Of a stretch of DNA of 64,000 nt, positions 28,409 through 36,575 are shown piece after piece. The stretch comes from Sphingomonas albertensis (lineage in GTDB: Bacteria > Pseudomonadota > Alphaproteobacteria > Sphingomonadales > Sphingomonadaceae), in assembly GCF_014358075.1 (NCBI RefSeq), contig NZ_JACONT010000022.1, forward strand, positions 1-64,000. The letters are read 5' to 3'. The first letter of the stretch is position 1; every line of letters begins with the position of its first letter. Below the pieces are notes generated by a model. That model was not told the DNA's origin. It saw only the letters and a list, made by a program, of their open reading frames with translations, and did no database searches. The position numbers were made by a program, and so were the translations under genes.

Positions 28409-28729
28409 ATGGCGAACACTAAAAGCAATGCCGGTACCGTCGAGGTCGACGGCACCCGATACGACTGGCACCTCCAGCGCGAGCCGCAACACACGGATGC
28501 CGATGGCTGGAAGGGCATGACGATCTCGCTGTTGCAGGACGACGCCAAACGCGAAGCCCTGCTCGAATTCCCTGCGCCGAAACGCCTGTTGAAGGGCTTG
28601 CCGCGTGGGCGGCACCAGATCGACGACGCGACGATCGCGCGCGGCGTGCGGGCGGCATTGGCCGCGGGTTGGGAGCCGATGTCGCGCGGCAAGCCGATGG
28701 TCTTCACGGTGGATTCCGAAGGGAATTGA
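28409..28729 (+). CDS. Hypothetical protein, cytosolic
   Basis: The 106-aa protein was not recognised. It has no signal peptide or helix. The body (residues 9-100) contains VEVDGTRYDWHLQREPQHTD, LLEFPAPKRLLKGLPRGRHQ and GVRAALAAGWEPMSRGKPMVFTVD. The start could be the ATG at 28397 (four residues longer) or 28409. It ends three bases before the start of the cysteine-cluster protein, so the pair is probably cotranscribed. Confidence 0.65.
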   Translation: MANTKSNAGTVEVDGTRYDWHLQREPQHTDADGWKGMTISLLQDDAKREALLEFPAPKRLLKGLPRGRHQIDDATIARGVRAALAAGWEPMSRGKPMVFTVDSEGN

Positions 28730-28732
28730 ACC

Positions 28733-29338
28733 ATGGATCGGCGTGAAACCCCGACCCTGACGGACGCGCGCGCGCAGACGCAGCCCCAAGCCGATCTCGA
28801 AACCACGCTGCTGGGGCCGGTCCTGCCCGATCGGAGCTGCGGCGATTGCACCGCGTGCTGCACCGAGCTGACGGTAGATACGCCAGAGTTCGCCAAACCC
28901 GCGGGAACGCCGTGTGTCCATCTCTGCGAACAGGGCTGCGGTATACACGCAATCCGGCCGCGCATCTGCCGAACCTGGTTCTGTGCCTGGCGACGGGTCG
29001 CGAGCCTGCCCGACGCAGCACGGCCCGACCGATCCGGGCTGCTCGTCTCGCTCAATTTCGTCAATAAACCGAAGAACTGCCTGGAAGGCGTCTCGATCAA
29101 CGTCCGCGTGCTCGCCGGCAGCGACGCGATCACTAATGGCATGGCGGCGACCGTACTCGACAGCGTGTGCGACCAGCTGGTCCCGGTCTGGTTCAGCGAC
29201 GGGTCGAAGAAAATGCTGATGCATCCCGACAACGACGTCGCCCGCTTCGTCCTCTCCGGAGAGGCTGCACCCCCGCATTTGCAGGACGACGTCGCCGCAT
29301 GGCGCGAACGCTACGGCGTGTTCGGCTTGAACCGCTAG
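28733..29338 (+). CDS. YkgJ-like cysteine cluster protein
   Basis: The 201-aa protein has the cysteine pattern CGDCTACCTELTV near residue 36, followed by CVHLCEQGCGIHAIRPRICRTWFC, matching the YkgJ family of metal-binding (Zn or Fe) cysteine-cluster proteins of unknown function. The pattern is complete: CxxCxxCC, CxxxCxxxC-like and CxxxxC. It is preceded by the hypothetical 28409 gene at three bases. Confidence 0.8.
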   Translation: MDRRETPTLTDARAQTQPQADLETTLLGPVLPDRSCGDCTACCTELTVDTPEFAKPAGTPCVHLCEQGCGIHAIRPRICRTWFCAWRRVASLPDAARPDRSGLLVSLNFVNKPKNCLEGVSINVRVLAGSDAITNGMAATVLDSVCDQLVPVWFSDGSKKMLMHPDNDVARFVLSGEAAPPHLQDDVAAWRERYGVFGLNR

Positions 29339-29397
29339 GACGCGTCGGTCGCAGCATGCACTAGCGGTTCGGCCCCTGCGTCCCTATTCCAGAGCGC

Positions 29398-29964
29398 ATG
29401 AACCTCACTGCCCTAGACATCGTCGTCCTGATCGCCGTCGCCGGTTCCGCGGTGCTGGGGCTGGTCCGCGGGTTCGTGACCGAAGTGCTGTCGATGTTCG
29501 CCTGGGTGGCGATGGTGGCGATGTTGAAGTTGTTCCACATCCCGCTCGCCGCCGCGCTATCGCCGGTGGTCGGCACCGTCGGCGGCGCTGCGGTGCTCGC
29601 GTTCGCGATCATTACCGGCATTACCTATATCGGCGGGCGGCTGGTCGCCAACGCGATCGGCGCGCGGACGCGGACGTCGATCCTTGGTCCGGTTGACCGT
29701 GCGCTTGGCTTCGGGTTCGGCGCGTTGAAGGGCCTGATTCTCGCCAGCCTCGTCTTCCTGCTCGCGACACTCGTCATCGACACGATGGGCGGCGGAGCCT
29801 CGCGCCGGCCCGGCTGGATGACGACGTCGCGCACCTATCCGCTGCTCAACGCGACCAGCGCGAGCATCGCCGATTTCGTCGACCGCCGCCGTCGTGGCAA
29901 ACCCGTCTTCGGCGCAGCCACGCCGCCTTCTAGATCCGAAAACGCAAGCGAGCCGAAGTCATGA
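29398..29964 (+). CDS. cvpA: CvpA family membrane protein
   Basis: The 188-aa membrane protein belongs to the colicin V production protein family. It has four transmembrane helices at about 5-22, 30-48, 58-80 and 100-125. Signatures are LVRGFVTEVLSMFAWV, and GPVDRALGFGFGALKGLIL in the loop before the last helix. The C-terminal tail is polar and basic. It is linked to envelope homeostasis or purine-operon context in other bacteria. Its stop overlaps the next start (ATGA). Confidence 0.9.
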   Translation: MNLTALDIVVLIAVAGSAVLGLVRGFVTEVLSMFAWVAMVAMLKLFHIPLAAALSPVVGTVGGAAVLAFAIITGITYIGGRLVANAIGARTRTSILGPVDRALGFGFGALKGLILASLVFLLATLVIDTMGGGASRRPGWMTTSRTYPLLNATSASIADFVDRRRRGKPVFGAATPPSRSENASEPKS

Positions 29965-30392
29965 GCGCTCCCCTCTACAATGCCGAGATCCTGCGCCTCG
30001 CCGCAACGATTCCGCATCACGAACGCCTGTCCGAGCCGATGGCGACCGCCGAGAAACGCTCGCCGATCTGCGGTAGCCGGGTGACGATCGACGTCGCGGT
30101 GGACGATGCCGGGCGGGTCAGCGAGGTCGGCCTGCTGGTCCGCGCCTGCGCGCTCGGCCAGGCATCGTCGTCGTTGCTCGCGGCGAATATCCTCGGCCGT
30201 ACCCCCGCCGAACTCGCCGCAACCCGCGATGCGTTGACCGCATGGCTTGCGCGCGAGGGCGATGCGCCCGATTGGCCGGGAATGGATATTTTCACCCCCG
30301 CGCTCGACTACACCGCGCGTCACCCCTCGATCCGCCTCGCGTTCGAAGCTGCGGCTGAGGCTGCCGGCATCGCTGCAAAGGCGAAGGTTTGA
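29961..30392 (+). CDS. IscU/NifU-like iron-sulfur cluster scaffold protein
   Basis: The 143-aa protein has an IscU-like domain that could hold a nascent Fe-S cluster. The opening YNAEILRLAATIPHH and the cysteines in SPICGSRV (about 37) and RACALGQASSS (about 62) fit the first two ligand positions. The third canonical cysteine is absent (the region reads YTARHPSIRLAF). Some alphaproteobacterial relatives lack it too, so the cluster site may differ. It is coupled by ATGA to cvpA and by one base to the antiporter. Confidence 0.83.
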   Translation: MSAPLYNAEILRLAATIPHHERLSEPMATAEKRSPICGSRVTIDVAVDDAGRVSEVGLLVRACALGQASSSLLAANILGRTPAELAATRDALTAWLAREGDAPDWPGMDIFTPALDYTARHPSIRLAFEAAAEAAGIAAKAKV

Positions 30393-32155
30393 TGGCCGAG
30401 GGCGCGGCACCGTCGCTGCTCCGCGACGGCGTCGTATTGCTCGGCTTCGGGCTGATGTTCGTGTTGCTGTTCCGCCGGCTCGGGCTCGGCGCGACGCTGG
30501 GCTATCTCGTCGCGGGCGCGGTGGTCGGGCCGCATGTGCTGGGCTTGGTCGGCGATGCGGAGTCGAAACTCGGGTTCGCTGAACTCGGCATAACGCTGCT
30601 GCTGTTTATCGTCGGGCTTGAATTGAACCCGTCACGCCTTTGGAAGATGAAGGAGGAGATCTTCGGTCTCGGCTTTCTTCAGGTTGCGATCTGCGGTCTC
30701 GCGATCACGGCCATCGTCTGGGTCGGCGCGAAGTTCTCGCTGCCTGCCGCGCTTGCGCTCGGCCTGCCTTTGGCCCTGTCGTCGACCGCGCAGGTCCTGC
30801 CGATGCTGCGCTCGTCGGGGCGGATGAAGACGCCATTTGGCGAACGCGCGTTCTCGATCCTGCTGTTCCAGGATCTCTCGATCGTGCCGTTGATCACGAT
30901 CGTCGCCGCGATGAGCCGCAATCCGGCCGACGCCAACGCGCCTCCCGGTTGGCTGCTGGCGCTTTACACCGTGTTGGCGGTCGTCGGCCTCGTGATTGCA
31001 GGGCGCTTCCTCCTGCGGCCGTTCTTCCGCCTGATCGGCAATCTCGGCGAGCGCGAGATGTTCGTGTTCGCCGGCCTCTTCACGGTCATCGCCAGCGCGG
31101 CAATCATGGAATGGCTCGGGCTGTCGACCGCGCTTGGCGCGTTCATTGCCGGTGTGATGCTTGCGGACAGCCCGTATCGCCATGAACTCGAAGCCGATGT
31201 CGAGCCGTTCCGCTCGATCTTGCTCGGTCTCTTCTTCCTCGCGGTCGGCATGGTGCTCGACCTGAATGCGATCGCCGAGCGGCCGGTGTTCGTCGTCGCG
31301 ATGGCCGCTGCGCTGATCCTCACCAAGACCAGCGTCATCATGCTGATCGGCATGGCGTTCAAGATGACGTGGCGGCAGGCGTTCGCGCTGGGCCTGCTAC
31401 TGAGCCAGGGCGGCGAGTTCGGCTTCGTGCTGTTCGCGCAGGCGCAGGCCGGGCTGCTGATCGAACCGCAGGCGGCCAGCTTGTTCGGCGCGATCATCAC
31501 GCTGTCGATGGCGACGACGCCGTTCCTGATGGGCATCACGCGGCGTTTCCGGGCCGAGCCGATCGCCGAGGGGCAGGAGCGCGACGGGCCCAAGGTCGAT
31601 GGCGCCAATGCGATTATCGTCGGCTATGGGCGCTTCGGCCAGACGGTCGGCCAGATCCTGCTCGCGCAGGATATCCCGGTCACGCTGATCGACACCGATA
31701 TCGAGATGATCGACATCGCCGGCGAGTTCGGCGCGAAGGTCTATTACGGCGACGGCACGCGGCTCGACCTGTTGCGACAGGCGGGCGCAGCGGAGGCGGA
31801 GATTATCTGCTTCTGCATGGACGGCGACCAGCTCGATCCCGACACGATCGAAGGCGTGCACGAGGCATTCCCGGACGCTGCGATCTACGTCCGCGCCTTC
31901 GATCGGCGCGCGCTGGTGAAGTTGAAGAACACGTCGGCGACCGCGGTGGTGCGTGAAGTGCTCGAATCGGCGGTGAAGATGGCGCGGCTGGCATTGCGCG
32001 GGCTTGACGTTGCGCCTGCCGATATCGATCGCGCGGAGGAAATGTATCGCGCGCGCGACAAGGAGCGGTTGCAGTTGCAGATCGATTCCGGAGACATGCG
32101 CGCGGCGCGTGCCGAGACGGCCAAGCGCTTTCCCTGGGGGAATGATTCGCAATGA
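30392..32155 (+). CDS. CPA2-family monovalent cation:proton antiporter with RCK domain
   Basis: This KefB/KefC-like transporter of 587 aa has about twelve transmembrane helices (residues about 10-385) of the Na+/H+ exchanger fold. A cytosolic TrkA-N/RCK domain (about 400-520; NAIIVGYGRFGQTVGQILL and the acidic LIDTDIEMID) binds NAD(H). The intramembrane segment GVMLADSPYRHELEADVEPFRSILLGLFF is typical (motif LADSPYRHELE). The C-terminal tail is short. It shares its ATG base with the upstream stop. Probably potassium efflux or pH control, but glutathione gating is not shown. Confidence 0.92.
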   Translation: MAEGAAPSLLRDGVVLLGFGLMFVLLFRRLGLGATLGYLVAGAVVGPHVLGLVGDAESKLGFAELGITLLLFIVGLELNPSRLWKMKEEIFGLGFLQVAICGLAITAIVWVGAKFSLPAALALGLPLALSSTAQVLPMLRSSGRMKTPFGERAFSILLFQDLSIVPLITIVAAMSRNPADANAPPGWLLALYTVLAVVGLVIAGRFLLRPFFRLIGNLGEREMFVFAGLFTVIASAAIMEWLGLSTALGAFIAGVMLADSPYRHELEADVEPFRSILLGLFFLAVGMVLDLNAIAERPVFVVAMAAALILTKTSVIMLIGMAFKMTWRQAFALGLLLSQGGEFGFVLFAQAQAGLLIEPQAASLFGAIITLSMATTPFLMGITRRFRAEPIAEGQERDGPKVDGANAIIVGYGRFGQTVGQILLAQDIPVTLIDTDIEMIDIAGEFGAKVYYGDGTRLDLLRQAGAAEAEIICFCMDGDQLDPDTIEGVHEAFPDAAIYVRAFDRRALVKLKNTSATAVVREVLESAVKMARLALRGLDVAPADIDRAEEMYRARDKERLQLQIDSGDMRAARAETAKRFPWGNDSQ

Positions 32156-32481
32156 TGATCGTTGTTCTTGCAGCCTTGTCGGGTGCGATCGCGGTCGCGG
32201 CGGGGGCGTTCGGCGCGCATGGCGCGAGCGGGTCGGCGGCGGAGTGGCTGAAGACCGGGGCTCAGTACCAGCTCGTCCATGTCGTCGCGGCGCTGGTCGC
32301 GATCCGGATGGAGGCGCGGGGGCCGGCGTGCCTGTTCGTCGTTGGTGCGGCGATCTTTGCGTTGACGCTGTATGCGATGGCGCTGGGTGCGCCGCGGTGG
32401 TTCGGCGCGATCACGCCAATCGGTGGGGCGTTGCTGATCTGCGGGTGGCTGTGGCTGGCTTGGAGTGCGGCACGACCCTGA
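32152..32481 (+). CDS. DUF423 membrane protein
   Basis: The 109-aa protein has four predicted helices (about 3-20, 42-52, 58-78 and 86-106), an N-terminal AAGAFGAHG block, and YQLVHVVAALV typical of DUF423. Function is unknown. Its start overlaps the antiporter stop (ATGA). Confidence 0.9.
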   Translation: MMIVVLAALSGAIAVAAGAFGAHGASGSAAEWLKTGAQYQLVHVVAALVAIRMEARGPACLFVVGAAIFALTLYAMALGAPRWFGAITPIGGALLICGWLWLAWSAARP

Positions 32482-32506
32482 CCAGCGAACGGTGGTTCGC
32501 GTTTAT

Positions 32507-32634
32507 GATCCTCCCCCGCAAGGGGGAGGTGTCACCGAAGGTGACGGAGGGGGAGGAACGCGCGACCGCGGTTATCGCTTACCGCCCCCTCCGTCTGGCA
32601 AACGCCAGCCACCTCCCCCTTGCGGGGGAGGATC
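32507..32634. repeat. GC-rich inverted repeat, family A (copy 2)
   Basis: This doublet of about 128 bp lies between the DUF423 and DUF2256 genes, on convergent strands. It is bounded by GATCC and GGATC. Arms CCTCCCCCGCAAGGGGGAGG and CCTCCCCCTTGCGGGGGAGG fold as hairpins; the inner CGGAGGGGGAGG and CCCCCTCCG also pair. Confidence 0.92.
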
Positions 32635-32640
32635 GCACGG

Positions 32641-32781
32641 TCAGCGCTTCTTTCGACATGCGTCGGAGCAGTAGATTACGCTGTCCCAGTCCCGCGCCCA
32701 CTTCTTCCGCCAGGTGAACGGCCGCTCGCACGCCGGGCAAACCTTGGTCGGCAAATTCTGCTTGGCGACACCGTTCGGCAT
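32641..32781 (-). CDS. DUF2256 small zinc-ribbon-like protein
   Basis: This 46-aa protein carries the paired cysteines [16 protein letters not shown] and [11 protein letters not shown] (C-x2-C ... C-x3-C), which match DUF2256. Its ATG shares a base with the aroB stop in TGATG (32779-32783), so it is translationally coupled to aroB. The motif suggests a metal-binding fold of unknown role. Confidence 0.8.
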   Translation of the reverse strand: MPNGVAKQNLPTKVCPACERPFTWRKKWARDWDSVIYCSDACRKKR

Positions 32782-33881
32782 CAGCGGGGCTGCGCGTCTA
32801 GGAACGCCTCGACGTCGGCGAGGTCGACGGTCTTGTCGAGATACGTCCGGCCGATCCCGCGCGCGAGCAGGAAGGGCAGCGTGCCGGCCGCCATCTTCTT
32901 GTCGTGCCGCATGTGATCGACGAGCCGCGCGCCGCTCGCGCCGACACCGGCCGCCGCAAGCCCGTCCGGCAATCCCGCGTCACGCCAATGCGCCGCTACA
33001 CGTTCCGCATCCTGACCCGAACAGATCCCTTGCGATGCCGAGAAGCCGAACGCCAGCGCACACCCCGCGGCCACGCCCTCGCCGTGGATCAGCGCCTGCG
33101 AGAACCCGGTCTCGGCTTCCAATGCATGCCCGAACGTATGCCCGAGATTGAGCAGCGCCCGCGTTCCGTTCGTCTCATGCTCGTCTGCCGCGACGATTCG
33201 CGCCTTGGCCGAAACGCTGTGCGCGATGGCATATTCGCGCAGGCCGATGTCACCGCCCAGCAGCGCGGCACCGTTCGCCTCGCACCATTCGAAGAACGCG
33301 AAGTCGTCGATCAGGCCGTATTTCACGACCTCAGCATAGCCCGCACGCAACTCGCGGATCGGCAGCGTGTCGAGCACCTGCGGATCGATCAGCACCATCA
33401 CCGGCTGGTGGAACGCGCCGATCAGGTTCTTGCCGGCCTTCGTGTTGATCGCGGTCTTGCCGCCGACCGAGCTGTCGACCTGCGCGAGCAGGCTGGTCGG
33501 GATCTGCACGAAGTTGCAGCCGCGCTTGAGGATCGAGCAGGCGAACCCGACGAGATCGCCGATCACGCCGCCGCCGAGCGCCACGACATGATCGCCGCGC
33601 TCGACGCCGAGTTCGAGCAGGCGGTCGCACAGCATCTCCAGCGTCGCCCAGCTCTTGCTGCCTTCGCCCGGCGCGAGGACGATTGCCTCGGACTCGATCC
33701 CCTCCGCGCTCAACGAAGCCTGCAGCGTCGCCAGATGCAGCGACAAATTTTCGTCGGTGACGATCGCTACGCGCCGACCCTTCGCGAGCGGCGCTAGAAA
33801 TTTGCCGGCCCGCGCGAGAATCCCTGCTTCGATATGGATCGGATAGGTCCGCGAACCCAGTTCAACGGTAACGGTCTTCAT
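32781..33881 (-). CDS. aroB: 3-dehydroquinate synthase
   Basis: This enzyme converts DAHP to 3-dehydroquinate, the second step of the shikimate pathway (Zn2+/Co2+ and NAD dependent). It is 366 aa. Family blocks are [57 protein letters not shown] and the C-terminal metal-binding [14 protein letters not shown]. It overlaps aroK by four bases (ATGA) and ends in TGATG with the DUF2256 gene. Confidence 0.97.
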   Translation of the reverse strand: MKTVTVELGSRTYPIHIEAGILARAGKFLAPLAKGRRVAIVTDENLSLHLATLQASLSAEGIESEAIVLAPGEGSKSWATLEMLCDRLLELGVERGDHVVALGGGVIGDLVGFACSILKRGCNFVQIPTSLLAQVDSSVGGKTAINTKAGKNLIGAFHQPVMVLIDPQVLDTLPIRELRAGYAEVVKYGLIDDFAFFEWCEANGAALLGGDIGLREYAIAHSVSAKARIVAADEHETNGTRALLNLGHTFGHALEAETGFSQALIHGEGVAAGCALAFGFSASQGICSGQDAERVAAHWRDAGLPDGLAAAGVGASGARLVDHMRHDKKMAAGTLPFLLARGIGRTYLDKTVDLADVEAFLDAQPR

Positions 33882-34441
33882 CGGCCAAGCGCTCTCAGGA
33901 TTGCGGCGACGGTCGCTTCGTGCGGCGTCTTGTTGCTGACGATATGGATGTGCGCCTGCGCGTAGATTGGGTTGCGGACGCGCGCCAGTTCGGCGAGCAC
34001 TTTCCCCGGATCGCGATTGCGCAGCAGCGGGCGCGTGTCGCGCCTGCCGACCCGCTCCACCAAGATGTCGGGATGCGCGCTAAGCCACACCGACACCGCA
34101 TCGCGCAGGATCAGCTCCCGCGTGTCGTCGTTGATGAAGGCGCCGCCGCCGGTCGCGATGACCTTCGGCGTGCCGTCGATCAGCCGCGCGATCACGCGGC
34201 GCTCGCCATCGCGAAAATACTCCTCACCGTATTTGGCGAAGATCTCGGCAACGGTCATGCCCGACGCGGCCTCGATCTCGTGATCGGCATCGACGAAGGG
34301 CAGGTTCATGCGCAGCGCGAGGCGCCGGCCGACGGTGGTCTTGCCGACGCCCATCAGCCCGACGAGCACGATCGGCCGGTCGATCGGGGCAGGGGCGGAA
34401 CCGCCTGAGGGCCCGCCTGAGGGGTTGTGGCTTTGCAACAT
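33878..34441 (-). CDS. aroK: Shikimate kinase
   Basis: This enzyme phosphorylates shikimate with ATP. The 187-aa protein has Walker A LVGLMGVGKTTVGRRLA (about residues 26-40), shikimate-binding DADHEIE and the block KVIATGGGAFIND, then the lid RRDTRPLLRN. A short polar, glycine/proline-rich N-terminus (about 20 residues) precedes the domain and may be a lax start. It overlaps aroB by four bases in the usual aroKB order. Confidence 0.96.
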   Translation of the reverse strand: MLQSHNPSGGPSGGSAPAPIDRPIVLVGLMGVGKTTVGRRLALRMNLPFVDADHEIEAASGMTVAEIFAKYGEEYFRDGERRVIARLIDGTPKVIATGGGAFINDDTRELILRDAVSVWLSAHPDILVERVGRRDTRPLLRNRDPGKVLAELARVRNPIYAQAHIHIVSNKTPHEATVAAILRALGR

Positions 34442-34522
34442 CGTGAGGGGCGCTATACAGCGGCACCGCGCGAGGGCAAAAGCTCTTGGCGCCTGTTTCG
34501 TCCACTACAAGGTTACGCCGTC

Positions 34523-34657
34523 ATGTCCCGTTTCATCGTCTCGGTCGTCGTCGTTCTTGTCGTGGTGGTCGGCGGCCTGTTCCTGCTGGCCGGTCGCGCG
34601 ACCGAGCGTCCGCAGAGCCGCGTCGAGAAGGCCGTGACGCTTGCGAACCTCTCTTAA
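34523..34657 (+). CDS. Small single-pass membrane protein, 44 aa
   Basis: This very short reading frame encodes MSRFIVSVVVVLVVVVGGLF, a strong transmembrane helix or uncleaved signal sequence, followed by a basic/polar tail RATERPQSRVEKAVTLANLS. It was not recognised. It overlaps the start of the 614-aa gene by 17 bases, so it is probably its translational leader or a small partner. No strong ribosome-binding site is visible, hence moderate confidence. Confidence 0.5.
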   Translation: MSRFIVSVVVVLVVVVGGLFLLAGRATERPQSRVEKAVTLANLS

Positions 34658-36485
34658 GGCAACCATGACGGCGGCGGTTGCCGTCGGAGCCTTGGTCGCG
34701 CTGGCACCGGCGATCGGGCAGGACCGTCCCGAATCGATCCTGCCGCCGGGGTTCGGCGAGCCGACGCCCGCGCCTGCGCCGCGTCCGGCCCCTCCGGCCG
34801 GTACGCAGCCTGCACGCCCGGCAACGCCAGGTCCGTCGCAACCGCCGCAATCGCCAACGCCTGGGCAGCCGCTGCCGCCGAGTGCGATGATCCAGCCGCT
34901 GCCGGCGACCACGCCCGAAACCGCGTTGCCCGTGCCCGCCGTGACGCCGGCCCCGGTCGATCCGGCTGTGCTTGCGCGCTACGAGATGCCCGAATTCGCG
35001 CGTCGTTCGCTCGCAACGGTCGGCCCGGTGGCCCCGAGCCAGGGCGGGCTGGAGGCGGATGCGTTCGGCGATGCCGACGGCCAATATGTCGAGACGCTGA
35101 TGCGCCGCCTGACCGCGCCGCTGCCGTCGCGCTGGATGTCGATCCTGCTCCGGCGCGCGCTGGTGTCGCGCGTCGATACGCCGAGCCGCACCAACGGCGC
35201 GGACTTCGCGGCCGAGCGCGCTTGGTTGCTGCTGCGAATGGGAGAATCGGTCGCTGCGCGGGCGGTCGCGCAGAGCGTCGACACCGACAACTACACGCCG
35301 AAACTGTACCAGGTCGCGATGAACGCCTCGCTGGCGACGGGCGATCCGGCCGGCTTCTGCCCGCTCGTGCCCGGCGCGATGCGCTATGCGCCGGCGCGGG
35401 GCTGGACGATGGCGCAGGCGATCTGCGCCGGCTTGTCCGCCAACCCCGCGCAGGCGACCCCGCTGATCGCGACCGCCAAGCGTCGCAACGTCGCCAGCGG
35501 CATCGACATGCTGCTCGCGCAGAAGGTCGTCGGGGCCGGTGCGCAGGGTCGCCAGGCAGTGACGATCGAATGGGACGGTGTCGACCAGCTGACCGCGTGG
35601 CGGTTCGGCCTGGCGATGGCGACCGGCGTCGCGGTGCCGGACGAGTTGTATGCGAGCGCCGGGCCGCAGGTTCGCTATTGGCAGGCGCTGTCGCCGTCGG
35701 TTCCGCTCGGGGCCCGGCTGGCGCCTGCAGAGTCCGCGGCAGGGCAGGGGGTGCTCTCCAGCGCCGCGCTGGTCGATCTCTACGCCGCCGCCTCGACCGA
35801 CGACGATACGCAAAGCTCGGCGACCGCGACCGCCAACGATCTCCAGACCGCCTATGCCGATCGCAGTCCCGATGCGCGGTTGAATGCGTTGCGCCAATTG
35901 TGGGGCGGGGCGGCCACGCGGCCGTCCTACGCAAGGCTCGTGCTGACCGCGCGAGCGGCGGCGCGGATGAACCCGGCGCTGGCGAAGGCCGAGGCAGACC
36001 ATCTGGTCGCGTCGATGCTGTCCGCCGGGCTCGACCGTACCGCCGCGCGGTGGCTTGGGACGGTGCCGGCAGGTGGCGACGCCTGGGCGATGATCATGCT
36101 CAGCGATCCCGATGCGTATCGCCGGCTCAGCTATTCCGATCTCGCCTCCTATTCGGGCGGCGAAGGCGATTCGGCGTTGAAGCAACGCATGTTGTTTGCG
36201 GGTCTGGCCGGCCTCGGGCGGCTCGCCTCCGGCGATATTGAACGCGCCGCGCAGTCGCTCGGTGTTCGCATCGGTGCCGACAATGCCTGGACCCGCGCGC
36301 TCGACCGGGCCGCGCGCGCTCGTCAGCCGGGGACGGTCGTCGTTCTCGCCGCCATCGGCATGCAGGCGTCCGGCTGGAAGGATATTCCGCCCGAGGCGCT
36401 GTACCGGATCGTCGGCGCGCTGCGTGCCGTGGGGCTCGACGGCGAAGCGCGGATGGTCGCCGCCGAGGCGATTGCCAGGGCGTGA
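34641..36485 (+). CDS. Exported helical-repeat-like protein, unknown
   Basis: The 614-aa protein begins at a TTG codon. The first 26 residues (RTSLKATMTAAVAVGALVALAPAIGQ) form a good signal peptide that would be lost from the next ATG. A low-complexity linker rich in Pro, Ala and Thr spans about 35-105. The rest is mostly helical and Ala/Leu-rich, with short helix-turn repeats, which recalls TPR-like folds without a match I can name. It sits directly before xerD on the same strand. Function unknown; probably periplasmic. Confidence 0.75.
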   Translation: MRTSLKATMTAAVAVGALVALAPAIGQDRPESILPPGFGEPTPAPAPRPAPPAGTQPARPATPGPSQPPQSPTPGQPLPPSAMIQPLPATTPETALPVPAVTPAPVDPAVLARYEMPEFARRSLATVGPVAPSQGGLEADAFGDADGQYVETLMRRLTAPLPSRWMSILLRRALVSRVDTPSRTNGADFAAERAWLLLRMGESVAARAVAQSVDTDNYTPKLYQVAMNASLATGDPAGFCPLVPGAMRYAPARGWTMAQAICAGLSANPAQATPLIATAKRRNVASGIDMLLAQKVVGAGAQGRQAVTIEWDGVDQLTAWRFGLAMATGVAVPDELYASAGPQVRYWQALSPSVPLGARLAPAESAAGQGVLSSAALVDLYAAASTDDDTQSSATATANDLQTAYADRSPDARLNALRQLWGGAATRPSYARLVLTARAAARMNPALAKAEADHLVASMLSAGLDRTAARWLGTVPAGGDAWAMIMLSDPDAYRRLSYSDLASYSGGEGDSALKQRMLFAGLAGLGRLASGDIERAAQSLGVRIGADNAWTRALDRAARARQPGTVVVLAAIGMQASGWKDIPPEALYRIVGALRAVGLDGEARMVAAEAIARA

Positions 36486-36575
36486 CCCACGCCGGGTGCC
36501 AGACCGTGATCACGCCGGCTGCCAGAACGTGACCGACGCCGGGTTCGAGGGCGTGACCCACGCCGTCGACCGTGC
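36481..36575. repeat. Imperfect tandem repeat at the xerD start
   Basis: Four copies of a unit beginning CGTGA, at 36481, 36505, 36528 and 36552 (24/23/24-bp spacing). Copies 1-3 continue ACGCCGG(G/C)T...; the fourth reads into xerD. The first copy includes the stop of the preceding gene. Confidence 0.8.

Noticed and set aside
34533..36185. A 550-codon minus-strand frame opposite the 614-aa exported protein.
   Set aside because: It has mirror-frame composition (RRG-rich), no motif, and no ribosome-binding site; the plus frame has a signal peptide.
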